From positions 1 to 64,000 of the forward strand of contig JACRCQ010000050.1 of assembly GCA_016218915.1 (NCBI GenBank): DNA of 64,000 nt, in the 5' to 3' direction. This DNA is from Deltaproteobacteria bacterium (lineage in GTDB: Bacteria; Myxococcota_A; Polyangia; Polyangiales; Polyangiaceae). This document shows, piece by piece, positions 33,647-42,443 of the stretch; within the stretch, counting starts at the first letter, position 1, and every line of letters begins with the position of its first letter. Position numbers and translations under genes: made by a program. The notes beneath the pieces are model-generated. The model had not been told where the DNA came from. It saw nothing but the letters and a program-made list of their open reading frames with translations, and ran no database searches.

Positions 33647-34273
33647 CTACCTCCTGCAAACCACCGCAGGCCCAGGCGTCACACCCGCATCCACCCTGCA
33701 CCCGCATCCATCCGATTCCATCTGCGAAATGGGCGTGTACCCCGGCGGACACGCGCTCGCGCATCCCGCTGCACTCACGCAGCACGCGGTCACCTGCTCC
33801 GTGCACGGCTTCTGGCAGATGAACGCGTTGATGCACGACCCGCATCCGCCGCACGACTTGTCGCAGGAAGACTCCACCCGGTACGTGTCCTTGGGGCACG
33901 CGAACGGCGCGCACTGTACATACGACGGGTTCTCGATCTTGTCGTGCCGCACCCCAGCATCAGGCTCGCAGTAGTCCACGGTGCACGTGTTCTGATCGTC
34001 GACCACCAGCGACGTGCCAGGCTGGCACATCCCTTCCACACAGGTCTCCTCGCCGTTGCACACGTTGTTGTCGTCGCACTCCGACGCGTTCGCGCACGGA
34101 TGTGTCTCGAACACCGCGTCCTCGACCACCGCATCCTGGACCGACGATCCGTCTTCGCCTGCCTCTGCCGACACCAGCGGCGGGCCAGCGTAGCCATCGA
34201 CCGATTGCACGATCGAGCAGGCCAGCGGCATCATGCCCGCTCCGATCAGGGCGATCACCCGCGCGTCGAGCAT
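33647..34273 (-). CDS. Cys-rich lipoprotein of unknown function
   Basis: A 208-residue exported protein (lipobox PLAC, Cys19). An Asp/Val/Glu-rich linker precedes two Cys-rich segments. The first reads C-x-N-x-S-E-C-D-D-N-N-V-C-N-G-E-E-T-C, resembling the calcium/disulfide motifs of myxobacterial surface proteins. The second has CSCGGCGSC-type clusters and CTEQVTACC. The C-terminus ends in another Cys-rich turn. Functionally unassigned. It stands between the hybrid kinase gene and the divergent lysozyme gene, with gene-free stretches of about 220 bases on both sides in which I see nothing notable. Confidence 0.7.
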   Translation of the reverse strand: MLDARVIALIGAGMMPLACSIVQSVDGYAGPPLVSAEAGEDGSSVQDAVVEDAVFETHPCANASECDDNNVCNGEETCVEGMCQPGTSLVVDDQNTCTVDYCEPDAGVRHDKIENPSYVQCAPFACPKDTYRVESSCDKSCGGCGSCINAFICQKPCTEQVTACCVSAAGCASACPPGYTPISQMESDGCGCRVDAGVTPGPAVVCRR

Positions 34274-34497
34274 CGTCTCATGTCCGAAAGCAGCTGCACG
34301 CCCCTACGCTAGCACGCCCCCCCACCTGCCGATCCACACCGTTGTCGCCCCACAGAACAGTGTACGGAACACCTCGCGACTCGAATTCACCGTGAATCAC
34401 CGTGCGAATCTCTGTCCCGCTGTTCTCGCGACGCATCGCTTTGCCTGCAAATCACCGACAAAGATGGTGGATCGCGGATTGCACATGCCTCTGCATC

Positions 34498-36639
34498 ATG
34501 GCCCACTCTCCCCTCGCTGCCATTTTCGCTTGCGTGCTGCTCGCCTCCTGCTCCGCCCCCTCGCAGCCCTCGCCGGACAGCGAGCCGATCTCTTCCACCT
34601 CCCAGGCCGTCGAAGCCTGCCCGCCTGCAAACACGGTTCTCGGCATCGACATCTCGGCCTACCAGCACCCCAACGGCGCTGCCATCGACTGGGGCCAGGT
34701 CGCTGCCTCCCGAAGGTTCGTCATCATCAAGGCTTCCGAAGGCACCGGGTACACCAACAGCTACTACGCCGACGACGCCAACCAGGCGCGCGCCCATGGG
34801 ATGATCGTGGGCGCCTACCACTTCCTGCTCTTCAACCACGACGGCGCTGCCCAGGCCGACAAGTTCCTCGCATCGGTCGGCGGCAACATCGCGAGCGGCG
34901 ACCTGCCTGCCATGCTCGACGTGGAAGACGTCAATCACTCCGCCACCCCTGGCCAGCGCGTTGCCATCATGCAGGCATGGCTGGATCGCGTCGAGCAGGT
35001 CACTGGCCGAAAACCGATGATCTACAGCGGCTCCTGGTACTGGGGCCCGTACATGGGCAACCCCAGTGGCTACGCAGGCGTCTACCCCATGGTCTGGGCT
35101 GCCTACGTCAATGGCTGCCCCAAGGTTCCGGACGGCTTCCCAGGGCTCACCATGTGGCAGTATCTCGGCGACGAGGGCTCCACGCCTGGCATCCCGGCTG
35201 CGTGCGACCAGGACATGTTCTACGGCTCCGAGTCCGAGCTGCTCGCCCTTGCGCAAGCCTGCAAACCCCATTGCGAAGGGAGCGTCATCGCCGGCGCTGA
35301 TTGCGGCAAGGGCGATTGCGCGGCCTATGGCTCCAAGTGCGTGGACGACAACCTCGGTGTGCGATGCGCATTCTACGCGTGCCCGGATCAAGGCACGGCC
35401 GATGTGTGCCTGGACGACAAGATCCTGGGTCACTGCGACAATGGAGCGATCTCCACCGGCGACTGCTCGGCCTTCGGTGCCTACTGCTCCACGGCTGGCA
35501 ACACACCTGGGCATTGCGCGTCGGTGTTCTGCGTGGCCAGTGCCACCGAGGTTCCCAAGGAGCATGACACGTGTCTGCCTGACGGAAAGCGCGTGCACTG
35601 CGATGCAAACGGCGGGATTTCCGCTGCGGATTGCCCTGCGGACAAGATCTGCCTGCAAGGCCCGAACGGTGCTGTGTGCGGCGGCAAGAACCCGCCCCAG
35701 GGCTGGCTCGATTCCGTCAGCTGCGAGGGCGCCATCGGATGGGCCCAGGATGCGGACGAGAAGGAAAAACCGATCAGCGTGAGGATGAGCTATGGCGAAG
35801 GGTCCGGTGGAGCGGGTGCGATCGGTCTCGTCGTCACCGCAGACCTGGATCGCGCTGATCTCTGCAAGGCGATCGGCTCGTGCAAGCACGGCTTCGAAGC
35901 TCTGCTTCCGCTGAGCCTCTTTGACGGGTCTTCCCATGCAACGCACGCATCGGGCGTGGACAGCCAGGGCGGTCCTGATGCCGAGCTGTCATCGAGCCCA
36001 GCGACGATGAAGTGCAAGGCTGTGATTCCTGCGGGCATCCGCAGGCACGTCAAGAATCCGGACAGCTATGCGAGCTGGGGTTTCTCCGACGCGTTCGATC
36101 GGCTGCCCTCGACCGACATCGAGATCAACGCGGTCCAGGCCGGACCGGATGCGCCTGACGCCCCTGTGCTGGTCAAGGCCAACGACGGCAGCCCCGAGGT
36201 CTGGCTGATCGACGGCACCTCGCGCCGTCATGTGCCAGACATGCAGGCATTCACCGCCTGGCGATTCTCCTGGGGCAAGGTCGGCTCCATGGCTTCGTCC
36301 AAGGTTGCAGCGCTCAGCCTGGGGCCTGACCTTCCGCCCAGGCCAGTGATCGTTCAAGCCAAGAGCGGTGCGGTCTACCTGATCGATGTCGCGATCGGGC
36401 AGGATCCTGGAAGCTGGCCGGGAGCAGGGTCGGAACGGGGCTGGAGCGCACGCAAGCCGATCTCGTTTGCAGGGTCGAGCGACGACTCCAGCTGCTCGGT
36501 CGCTGCGGACGTAGGAGCCCACGGCTCGCGTGGGTGGCTGCTCTTGGTGCTTGGAGCGGTGGTCGCACGAAGGCGCACCACCCCAGCAGCGCCGCACAGA
36601 TCCGGCAATCGTCGCAGTGGAAAAAGGCCTCGAACGTGA
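34498..36639 (+). CDS. Secreted GH25 lysozyme with Cys-rich and sorting-signal C-terminus
   Basis: A 713-residue lipoprotein (MAHSPLAAIFACVLLASC). Residues ~45-240 are a glycoside hydrolase 25 (N-acetylmuramidase) domain: GIDISAYQHPNG (Asp51), FVIIKASEGTGYTNSYY, MIVGAYHFLLF, the catalytic DVED (Asp141/Glu143), IYSGSWYW and MWQYLGDEG. Cys-rich modules follow at ~265-385 (DCGKGDCAAYGSKC and similar), then a beta region and a C-terminal hydrophobic helix plus Arg cluster (GWLLLVLGAVVARRR), which resembles a MYXO-CTERM signal. Probable role: peptidoglycan hydrolysis at the surface or in predation, a known theme in this group. The ATG at 34498 was chosen as it starts the signal peptide. Confidence 0.88.
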   Translation: MAHSPLAAIFACVLLASCSAPSQPSPDSEPISSTSQAVEACPPANTVLGIDISAYQHPNGAAIDWGQVAASRRFVIIKASEGTGYTNSYYADDANQARAHGMIVGAYHFLLFNHDGAAQADKFLASVGGNIASGDLPAMLDVEDVNHSATPGQRVAIMQAWLDRVEQVTGRKPMIYSGSWYWGPYMGNPSGYAGVYPMVWAAYVNGCPKVPDGFPGLTMWQYLGDEGSTPGIPAACDQDMFYGSESELLALAQACKPHCEGSVIAGADCGKGDCAAYGSKCVDDNLGVRCAFYACPDQGTADVCLDDKILGHCDNGAISTGDCSAFGAYCSTAGNTPGHCASVFCVASATEVPKEHDTCLPDGKRVHCDANGGISAADCPADKICLQGPNGAVCGGKNPPQGWLDSVSCEGAIGWAQDADEKEKPISVRMSYGEGSGGAGAIGLVVTADLDRADLCKAIGSCKHGFEALLPLSLFDGSSHATHASGVDSQGGPDAELSSSPATMKCKAVIPAGIRRHVKNPDSYASWGFSDAFDRLPSTDIEINAVQAGPDAPDAPVLVKANDGSPEVWLIDGTSRRHVPDMQAFTAWRFSWGKVGSMASSKVAALSLGPDLPPRPVIVQAKSGAVYLIDVAIGQDPGSWPGAGSERGWSARKPISFAGSSDDSSCSVAADVGAHGSRGWLLLVLGAVVARRRTTPAAPHRSGNRRSGKRPRT

Positions 36640-36651
36640 TACGCAAGGATC

Positions 36652-37083
36652 ATGAGTGCGGTGCGAGGAACGCTGCTGTTGTTGCTGGCACTCGGAGCGT
36701 GGGGCTGCGTGCACGAGCCTGAAGCGCAGCCTGCGCATTCTCCGGACGGCGCGATCCTGCTGCCAGCATGGGCCAACGACACCCGGGTGAAGCCCAGGCC
36801 TGTACCGTCGCAGCGGGGCACTGTGGTGCTGGGTGAATCCACCAACGAATCCCAATCCGGGCGGCACGGGTACGGGGAGTCCGCAGTCCCGTCCAGCGCG
36901 CAGTCCAAGTTCAAGTCGGATGCGCCGGTGCGCAGCTGCGGGCGCACCTTCTACCGTCCGATCGTCTACGGCACAGGCGGCTCGCGGGCAGCAACCGGCT
37001 CGGTGCCTCCGGTAGGCGGCAACTGGCCATCCATTCCCAATCACGGCACTCCGATGCCGACCACGACTCCGGTGCATCCCTGA
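36652..37083 (+). CDS. Small lipoprotein of unknown function
   Basis: A 143-residue lipoprotein (lipobox AWGC, Cys19) that begins 12 bases after the lysozyme gene and is probably co-transcribed. The sequence is rich in Ser, Pro and Gly with no predicted enzymatic motif. One pair, CGRTFYRPIVYGTGG, contains a Cys near aromatic residues. The C-terminus is Thr/Pro-rich and ends abruptly. It may be a surface accessory of the lysozyme (inference from position only). Confidence 0.65.
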   Translation: MSAVRGTLLLLLALGAWGCVHEPEAQPAHSPDGAILLPAWANDTRVKPRPVPSQRGTVVLGESTNESQSGRHGYGESAVPSSAQSKFKSDAPVRSCGRTFYRPIVYGTGGSRAATGSVPPVGGNWPSIPNHGTPMPTTTPVHP

Positions 37084-37152
37084 ACGACCTGCGCGGACGC
37101 CCGCGCGATGATCCCGCTAGGCACTTCGGGCGCACGGTCCTAGTCTGCGCCT

Positions 37153-37824
37153 GTGAGCCGAGCCAAGTGGATTGTTGCCGCCGCCGCCGTCGTGGCCGTC
37201 GTCGCCACGCTGATCCTGTTGTGCAGACGTTCGCGAGACCCATCGGATCGCTCAGCCGGGGGCAGCGGTCTTGCCGGACCGTCTGCCGGGCAAGACGAGA
37301 GCAGTCCAGCGACCAGAGGCACGGCTGCGCCGCTGTCGAGCTCGGTGCACGATCGCAAGACACGCGATGATGTGCGTGCTCGGATCTACGCAAGCCGTGG
37401 GCAGGCGCCACCAGACCCTGGAGGCGTGCCTCGCAATGCGGGCGCCAATCCTGCCTCCGTGGTGCCGACGCCGGCGCCTCTGGGCTCGAGCACGCTCGAC
37501 AAGGAGTACATCCGCGACGTCGTTCGCTCTGACTTCTACCCGATGGCGCGGCAATGCTACGAGTCCGCGCTCGTGTCGAACCCGAAGCTGTCTGGCAAGC
37601 TGGTGGTGTTCTTCACGATCGTGGGCGACGAGAAGGTGGGCGGCATCGTGGAGTCTGCGGAGCTGGTGGAAGGGACCACGATCGACGACCCGCAGCTGAC
37701 GCAGTGCTTCGCCGAGTCGATGAAGACCGTTGCCTTCAAGGCCCCGCGCAAGGGCGGCATGGTGACCGTGAAGTATCCGTTCGAGATGACCCCTGACGAG
37801 CCGCAAGCGGACGCCGGGCGCTGA
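37153..37824 (+). CDS. AgmX/PglI C-terminal (TonB-like) domain protein
   Basis: A 223-residue protein from a GTG start, with one N-terminal membrane helix (WIVAAAAVVAVVATLILLC) and a Ser/Pro/Ala linker. The C-terminal ~110 residues match the AgmX/PglI family, a TonB-like fold: VVRSDFYPMARQCYESALVS, GKLVVFFTIVGDEKVGGIVE, DPQLTQCFAESMKTVAF and a final VKYPFEM. Family members function in adventurous gliding and envelope trafficking in myxobacteria. It probably sits in the periplasm, anchored by the helix. It is the third gene of the plus-strand run from 34498, with 69-base spacing. Confidence 0.85.
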   Translation: MSRAKWIVAAAAVVAVVATLILLCRRSRDPSDRSAGGSGLAGPSAGQDESSPATRGTAAPLSSSVHDRKTRDDVRARIYASRGQAPPDPGGVPRNAGANPASVVPTPAPLGSSTLDKEYIRDVVRSDFYPMARQCYESALVSNPKLSGKLVVFFTIVGDEKVGGIVESAELVEGTTIDDPQLTQCFAESMKTVAFKAPRKGGMVTVKYPFEMTPDEPQADAGR

Positions 37825-37874
37825 GACGGGGCGGACGGCGAGCCGATCCCGGCCCTGGTTCGGATTCGGATGCG

Positions 37875-38861
37875 ATGACTACCCGCGCGGCAAGGATGTT
37901 GCTACAACAGCCGGCCATGAGGTCTTTGCCGGCGATTATCGCCACCTTGGTTGTCACTGCGGCAGCTGCAGTTGGCGCCTGCAACAAGTCGGGCCCCACC
38001 GGAACCGACGCTGGACCGTCCGCAACTGGACCGGTATCCCCATCCGCGCGCTCGTCGTCGAGCGGCACGATCCTGCGAATCTCTCCAGGACCCCTGTCGT
38101 CCAACATCCCGCTGCCTGCGGCGAGCGTCGAGAACATGGTCAACCCAACGCATCGCGCTCCGTACAGCGGGCCGACCGGCTCGTTGCAGGGCGTGGTCAA
38201 GCTCAAGGGCGACCAGGCGCCTGCACAAGACAACAAGTACAACCCCGGGTGCGAAGGCGCGCGCGCGACCTATGACAAGCTGTTCCGCGAGGGCCCAGGG
38301 CGCGTGGCGCCGGACGTGCTCGTGGCAGTGACCGAATACGACGCGTACATCCCTGCGAAAGAGCCTGCTGCCAAGGTGGTCGTGAAGGATTGCGCCTACG
38401 ATCGCCGCACCGTGGTCGTGACGTTCGGGCAACGGATCGACGTCAGCAACCTCGACGAAAAGCAGAGCTACCTTCCGTTCCTCGCCGGTGTGTCTGCGCC
38501 CGCGCACATGGTGCTTCCGCCCAAGGGGCAAGGCGGACCGGTCAAGCTCTACCCCCTCGACATCGGCCGCTTCCTGCTGGTCGACGAGATGAATCGTTCG
38601 TGGATGAAGGCCGATGTCTACGTGCTCAAGTATCCGACCGCCACGGTCACGGACCTGGAAGGCAAGTACCGCATCGATGGCATCCCGGTCGGCAAGGTCA
38701 AGGTGTCGGCGCTGCTGCCGCTGGCCGATCTGACTGGGAACACCGAGGTGACCGTGGAAGAGGGGAAGGCCGTCACCGTGGACTTCACGCTCGACTACAA
38801 GAAGCCCGCGCCTGCGCCTTCCTCCTCGGCTCCAGCACGCAAGGGACCGGTGATCAAGTAG
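37875..38861 (+). CDS. Lipoprotein with carboxypeptidase-regulatory-like domain
   Basis: A 328-residue lipoprotein with lipobox AVGAC. The ATG at 37875 is used; inner ATGs at 37896 and 37917 give a shorter signal and cannot be excluded. The first half (LQGVVKLKGDQAPAQDNKY, VLVAVTEYDAYIPAKEPA, VVVTFGQRIDVSNL) and the second half (ATVTDLEGKYRIDGIPVGKVKVSALLP, DFTLDYKKPAP) look like repeated beta-sandwich domains of CarboxypepD_reg type. The tail is Pro/Ser/Ala-rich. A surface-binding role is likely; no substrate is indicated. A dispersed repeat begins right at its stop codon. Confidence 0.7.
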   Translation: MTTRAARMLLQQPAMRSLPAIIATLVVTAAAAVGACNKSGPTGTDAGPSATGPVSPSARSSSSGTILRISPGPLSSNIPLPAASVENMVNPTHRAPYSGPTGSLQGVVKLKGDQAPAQDNKYNPGCEGARATYDKLFREGPGRVAPDVLVAVTEYDAYIPAKEPAAKVVVKDCAYDRRTVVVTFGQRIDVSNLDEKQSYLPFLAGVSAPAHMVLPPKGQGGPVKLYPLDIGRFLLVDEMNRSWMKADVYVLKYPTATVTDLEGKYRIDGIPVGKVKVSALLPLADLTGNTEVTVEEGKAVTVDFTLDYKKPAPAPSSSAPARKGPVIK

Positions 38862-38896
38862 GGTAGTACCGTGTGCCCGAAGTGCGTAGCAGGATC
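38862..38896 (+). repeat. Dispersed repeat family 2, copy 2
   Basis: Similar to 13454-13488 (GGTAGTACCG then CCGAAGTGCGTAG). It begins directly after the stop codon of the preceding gene, between convergent genes. Confidence 0.6.
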
Positions 38897-38928
38897 ATTG
38901 GCGCCCACCGCGTTCCGCCAACCGTAGC

Positions 38929-38973
38929 GACACGGCATCGCCGTGTCTCCGTTGGGCACGGCATGCCGTGCCC
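38929..38973. repeat. Paired palindromes with a shared core, possible bidirectional terminator
   Basis: GACACGGC-ATC-GCCGTGTC (38929-38947) and the perfect 20-base palindrome at 38954-38973 (GGGCACGGCA and its reverse complement) share the core CACGGCAT...GCCGTG. They lie between the convergent genes ending at 38861 and 38991. There is no T-run, so a REP-type element is as likely as a terminator. Confidence 0.7.
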
Positions 38974-38990
38974 CACGCAGGCACGCAGCA

Positions 38991-40823
38991 CTAGTGCGCC
39001 GGCGCCACCGAGATGTGCCCGAGATCGAGCCCGCCTGGGTACATGTAGCTCGTGTAGCTGCCGTATCCGTAGATCATGATGCCGAACGGCACCGCAGACT
39101 TGGCCGTGTGCACGTCGGTCTGGCTGAGCAGCTCGCGGGCTACGCCGTAGCCTGACTCGCCGATCGGCTGGAAATCCCCTGCATCGATCGTCTTGCCATC
39201 CACCGTGACCACAGCGTCCAGCTTGGCGATCACGTTGACGAAGTTCTTGTCGTACTGGTTCGGGGCCAGGAACACGTAGTCGTTGCGAAACTGCCGCGTG
39301 GGCACTGCGAGCGCCTGCGATGGATCCCCCTGCATCGCCAGTAGCCCGCCGTCAGGATCGTTGCCCGGCGTCGTGTCGGCTCCCTGCATGAACTGCGCGA
39401 TCAGGATCGGCTTGTCTGCCGTGATCCGCAGATCCTTTTTGACGTACCGCAGCTCGAGCGTCGGGTCCGAAGGGCTGAGCACGACGTCTTCCTGCTCCGG
39501 AGGATCGAAGTGGATCTTCGTGTCCTTCTCCACCGCAGCGATTCGCAGCGTGTGCGGTGACGGCTTGCCGTTGGGCGCCACCGGGAACGCGACCAGATAG
39601 TCCTTTCCCAGCGTCTCCACAGGGAACATCACGTCCTCTACGTGATCGCAGGCCTGCGTGTCGACCGTGGGGATGTTGGCGCAGGCCTGGCCGGTGATCA
39701 CGTGCACTGGCTTGGAGGCTCTGACGCGCGCGCCAGTCGGGTCCGAGCCGAGCGTGTTGAAGCAGAATCCGCCGCCTGTCATGCCGGCCAGCACCTGCAG
39801 GACGTCCCCGGCTTGGAGCGTTGCGCTCCCCTCCCCGTTGGAGTCGATGCCGCCGCCCTTCACGAACTGCCTCGCACCAGGATCCAGCTTCACCTCGGTG
39901 TCGTCCTGCGTCGCCGTGATCGTGATGAACGCCGGCTTGCACCCCTGCGAAGGCCAGGTCATCGCGTAGTAGTCGCGGGTGAGCACGTGCGTCGGCAGAA
40001 GGAGCGACGCATCGTTGGAGTACGAGTAGCAGGCGCTCGGATCCTTCGGATCGCCGTAAGGGCATTCCGCGGGCTTGGGCGCAAGCTTGTAGTCCAACGG
40101 ATTGAACTGGTAGACGGTGACAGGTTGCGTGGAGCGTACGCGGTATGCGCCATTGGCAGCCAGCACGCTCGGCCCTGGATCCGACGGCTGACCCATGAAG
40201 TTGGGATCCGGGCCCTTGAGCTCCTTGACCCATGGCAGCTCGATCACCTCGAGCTTTCCCGGTGCGAGCATGAGCTTCTTGATCTCGGTCTGCCCTTGCG
40301 TCACCAGCACTTCGGCTGATGCCGTGCCAGTGTTGGTGAGCACGATCGCAAAGGTGAATCCTTTCCAGACCGCGTTGTTCTCGGTCACGGTCGGCCAGTA
40401 CTCGCAGCCGATGTAGCTAGGCCCGAGCGCTGCCCAGGAGCATGCGCCCTTGCAGCCGTCTGGCTCGCACCGCATCCCCTGCACAGGGTCGCACTTGTAG
40501 TCCACCATCTCGGAGCCGTCCGGACGGCACACCGTGGCATTGCCGTTGGAGCAGGTCCCCTCGCCGGGCGTGCACACCACGCACCCGAACCCGGGGTGGC
40601 ACTTGCGTCCGTCAGCCGCACAGTCGACCGACGTGCCTGCATCGGCGTCGCACGGGGTCGCCTTGTCGCCGTTGCACGTGAACAACACGCCCGCGGTCTT
40701 GCATCCGCCCGTCTCGATGATCGGGGTCTGGGTCCCTTCGATGTCCGTCTGCCCGCCCGTGGCACAGGACGTCGCGACCAGGCAAGTCGTGATCCAGACC
40801 AGCGCAATGGCAACCGCGCGCAT
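38991..40823 (-). CDS. Lipoprotein with IgGFc-binding-like domain
   Basis: A 610-residue lipoprotein (MRAVAIALVWITTCLVATSC) whose ATG at 40823 follows GGGAGG. A Cys-rich region (~25-120) precedes a large domain with the IgGFc_binding pattern: AYRVRSTQPVTVYQFNPLDY, SNDASLLLPTHVLTRDYYAM, ITATQDDTEVKLDPGARQFV, SKPVHVITGQACANIP and RQFRNDYVFLAPNQYDKNFV. Such domains occur on surface adhesins. The C-terminal ~30 residues are Gly/Tyr-rich. It is convergent with the gene ending at 38861 and divergent from the radical SAM gene at 40981. A role in surface adhesion is inferred. Confidence 0.8.
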   Translation of the reverse strand: MRAVAIALVWITTCLVATSCATGGQTDIEGTQTPIIETGGCKTAGVLFTCNGDKATPCDADAGTSVDCAADGRKCHPGFGCVVCTPGEGTCSNGNATVCRPDGSEMVDYKCDPVQGMRCEPDGCKGACSWAALGPSYIGCEYWPTVTENNAVWKGFTFAIVLTNTGTASAEVLVTQGQTEIKKLMLAPGKLEVIELPWVKELKGPDPNFMGQPSDPGPSVLAANGAYRVRSTQPVTVYQFNPLDYKLAPKPAECPYGDPKDPSACYSYSNDASLLLPTHVLTRDYYAMTWPSQGCKPAFITITATQDDTEVKLDPGARQFVKGGGIDSNGEGSATLQAGDVLQVLAGMTGGGFCFNTLGSDPTGARVRASKPVHVITGQACANIPTVDTQACDHVEDVMFPVETLGKDYLVAFPVAPNGKPSPHTLRIAAVEKDTKIHFDPPEQEDVVLSPSDPTLELRYVKKDLRITADKPILIAQFMQGADTTPGNDPDGGLLAMQGDPSQALAVPTRQFRNDYVFLAPNQYDKNFVNVIAKLDAVVTVDGKTIDAGDFQPIGESGYGVARELLSQTDVHTAKSAVPFGIMIYGYGSYTSYMYPGGLDLGHISVAPAH

Positions 40824-40839
40824 GTGAGCCTCCCTGCGA

Positions 40840-40915
40840 GCGGGCAAAGAGCCCGCATGAGTCGTCTGTCCCATGGGTGGCGCCTGCCCATGGAGCCGGG
40901 CGGATCTTTTTTCTT
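40840..40915. promoter_or_regulatory. Hairpins and a T-run in the divergent gap before the radical SAM gene
   Basis: The 157-base region contains GCGGGC-AAAGA-GCCCGC (40840-40856), CCATGGG with CCCATGG around a 9-base loop (40871-40893) and TCTTTTTTCTT (about 40905-40915). The T-run is 12 bases after the second hairpin, so it is not a standard terminator. A leader attenuator is possible. Evidence is structural only. Confidence 0.4.
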
Positions 40916-40980
40916 GCCTGAGCCTGGCGAGCGCGAAGACGTCTTGCCCCGGGCCGCCCCAGGGAACACGCTACGCGACC

Positions 40981-42435
40981 GTGCCCCGCCAGGTGGAGAG
41001 CAGACGCGACTTGTTGCGCGACGAATCCGGAAGGATCTCGTCCGGCGCCCCGGCGCTCGTCGCCCTTGCCTATCCGTCGCCCTACCACGTGGCCATGAGC
41101 TCGCTCGGCTTCCAGACGATCTACCGCGCGATCCAGCAATGCGGGACGTTCAGCTGCGAGCGCTTCGTTGCACCGGACCGAGCCATCGACTGGAACGATC
41201 CGCCCAGGCCTGTCTCGATCGAGTCGGCCCGCGCTCTGAGCGACTTTCCGGTGATCGCGCTGTCGGTCGCCTACGAGCTCGAGATTGCCGGGCTGGCTGG
41301 ACTTCTTCACGCAGCCGGGATCCCGCCACTGCGCCGGCAGCGCGACCCGCGCACGCCGCTCGTGATCGCGGGCGGCCCCCTGACCTTCTCCAACCCTCTG
41401 CCGCTTGGCGCGTTCGTGGACGCCATCGTGATGGGGGAGGCGGACGGGCTCGCAGTGGATGCGCTTCGCGCAGCGCTGGGATCCGAGGATCGCGACGGGC
41501 AGCTTCGCGCGCTCGCCGCGCTTCCCAACGTGATCGTGCCTGCGATCCATGGAGACTCGCTGCGTCCGTTGTGCCAGTGCGACGACGAGCTGCTTCCTGC
41601 CTGGGCGCCGATCCAGACGCCGCACACCGAGCTGCGCAACATGTTCCTGATCGAGGTGGTTCGAGGTTGCTCGCGCGGATGCCACTACTGCGTGATGCGT
41701 CGGAGCACCAATTGCGGCATGCGAGTCATTCCGATCGAGCGCATCCTCGAGCGCATTCCTCAGGACGCGCGCCGCATCGGGCTCGTGGGAGCCTCGGTCA
41801 GCGATCATCCGAAGGTCGCAGACCTGGTGGAGCAGCTCGCAGACCGCGGCGCACAGGTCGGCTTGTCGAGCCTGCGGCCGGATCGTATGTCCGAGCGCAT
41901 GGTCGCCGCGCTCAAGCGCGCAGGCTACCGGACCCTGACCGCAGCCATGGACGGCGCGAGCGAGCGGCTGCGAAAGGCGGTGGATCGACGCACCACCGAG
42001 CAGCATCTGCTGCGCGTGGCGGAGCGAGCCCGCGCTTGCGGCATCGAGCGGCTCAAGCTCTACCTGATGGTGGGGCTGCCGACCGAGACCGACGACGACA
42101 TCGAGGAGTGCGCGCACTTTGTCCGGGGTCTGTCCCGCACGCTTCCCATCTCGCTCGGAATCTCTCCGTTCTGCCCGAAGCGCAACACGCCCCTGGCAGA
42201 CGCTCCCTTTGCGGGGGCGCGCGTGATCGAGCACCGCCTGTCGCTGCTGCGATCGCGGGTGAAGGGGCGTGCCGATGTGCGGGCAACGAGCACGCGGTGG
42301 GCATGGGTCGAGGCAGTGCTGGCGCGAGGGGGTCCTGACGAAGGGCAGGCCGTGCTCGAAGCCCTGCAAGAAGGCGGCTCCTTTGCGTCGTATCGTCGCG
42401 CCTTCGAAGGCCTTGGCCATAGCATGGAGAGCTAG
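40981..42435 (+). CDS. Radical SAM protein of YgiQ/B12-binding-like type
   Basis: A 484-residue protein. The GTG at 40981 is preferred; upstream open codons are Cys/Pro-rich and overlap the divergent control region. The N-terminal ~200 residues have a Rossmann-like fold reminiscent of cobalamin-binding domains, but the DxHxxG cobalamin ligand is not seen. CSRGCHYC (Cys230/234/237) is the radical SAM cluster. AAMDGASERLRKAVDRRTTE and LKLYLMVGLPTETDDDIEEC follow. The chemistry is unassigned. Nine bases downstream is an unrecognised gene, so this is a two-gene operon and the partner may be its substrate or accessory. Confidence 0.85.
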   Translation: MPRQVESRRDLLRDESGRISSGAPALVALAYPSPYHVAMSSLGFQTIYRAIQQCGTFSCERFVAPDRAIDWNDPPRPVSIESARALSDFPVIALSVAYELEIAGLAGLLHAAGIPPLRRQRDPRTPLVIAGGPLTFSNPLPLGAFVDAIVMGEADGLAVDALRAALGSEDRDGQLRALAALPNVIVPAIHGDSLRPLCQCDDELLPAWAPIQTPHTELRNMFLIEVVRGCSRGCHYCVMRRSTNCGMRVIPIERILERIPQDARRIGLVGASVSDHPKVADLVEQLADRGAQVGLSSLRPDRMSERMVAALKRAGYRTLTAAMDGASERLRKAVDRRTTEQHLLRVAERARACGIERLKLYLMVGLPTETDDDIEECAHFVRGLSRTLPISLGISPFCPKRNTPLADAPFAGARVIEHRLSLLRSRVKGRADVRATSTRWAWVEAVLARGGPDEGQAVLEALQEGGSFASYRRAFEGLGHSMES

Positions 42436-42443
42436 GACCCGAC

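Noticed and set aside
31566-33974. 802-residue plus-strand frame opposite the hybrid kinase
   Set aside because: Arg/His/Leu-rich without domains. The minus-strand PocR-HisKA-receiver gene fits fully.
36652-37083. X-Tyr-Gly motifs (GYG, VYG) in a small lipoprotein as additional splicease sites
   Set aside because: They are isolated, not repeated in an acidic/Pro-rich tail, and far from the radical SAM fusion gene. Chance occurrence is likely.
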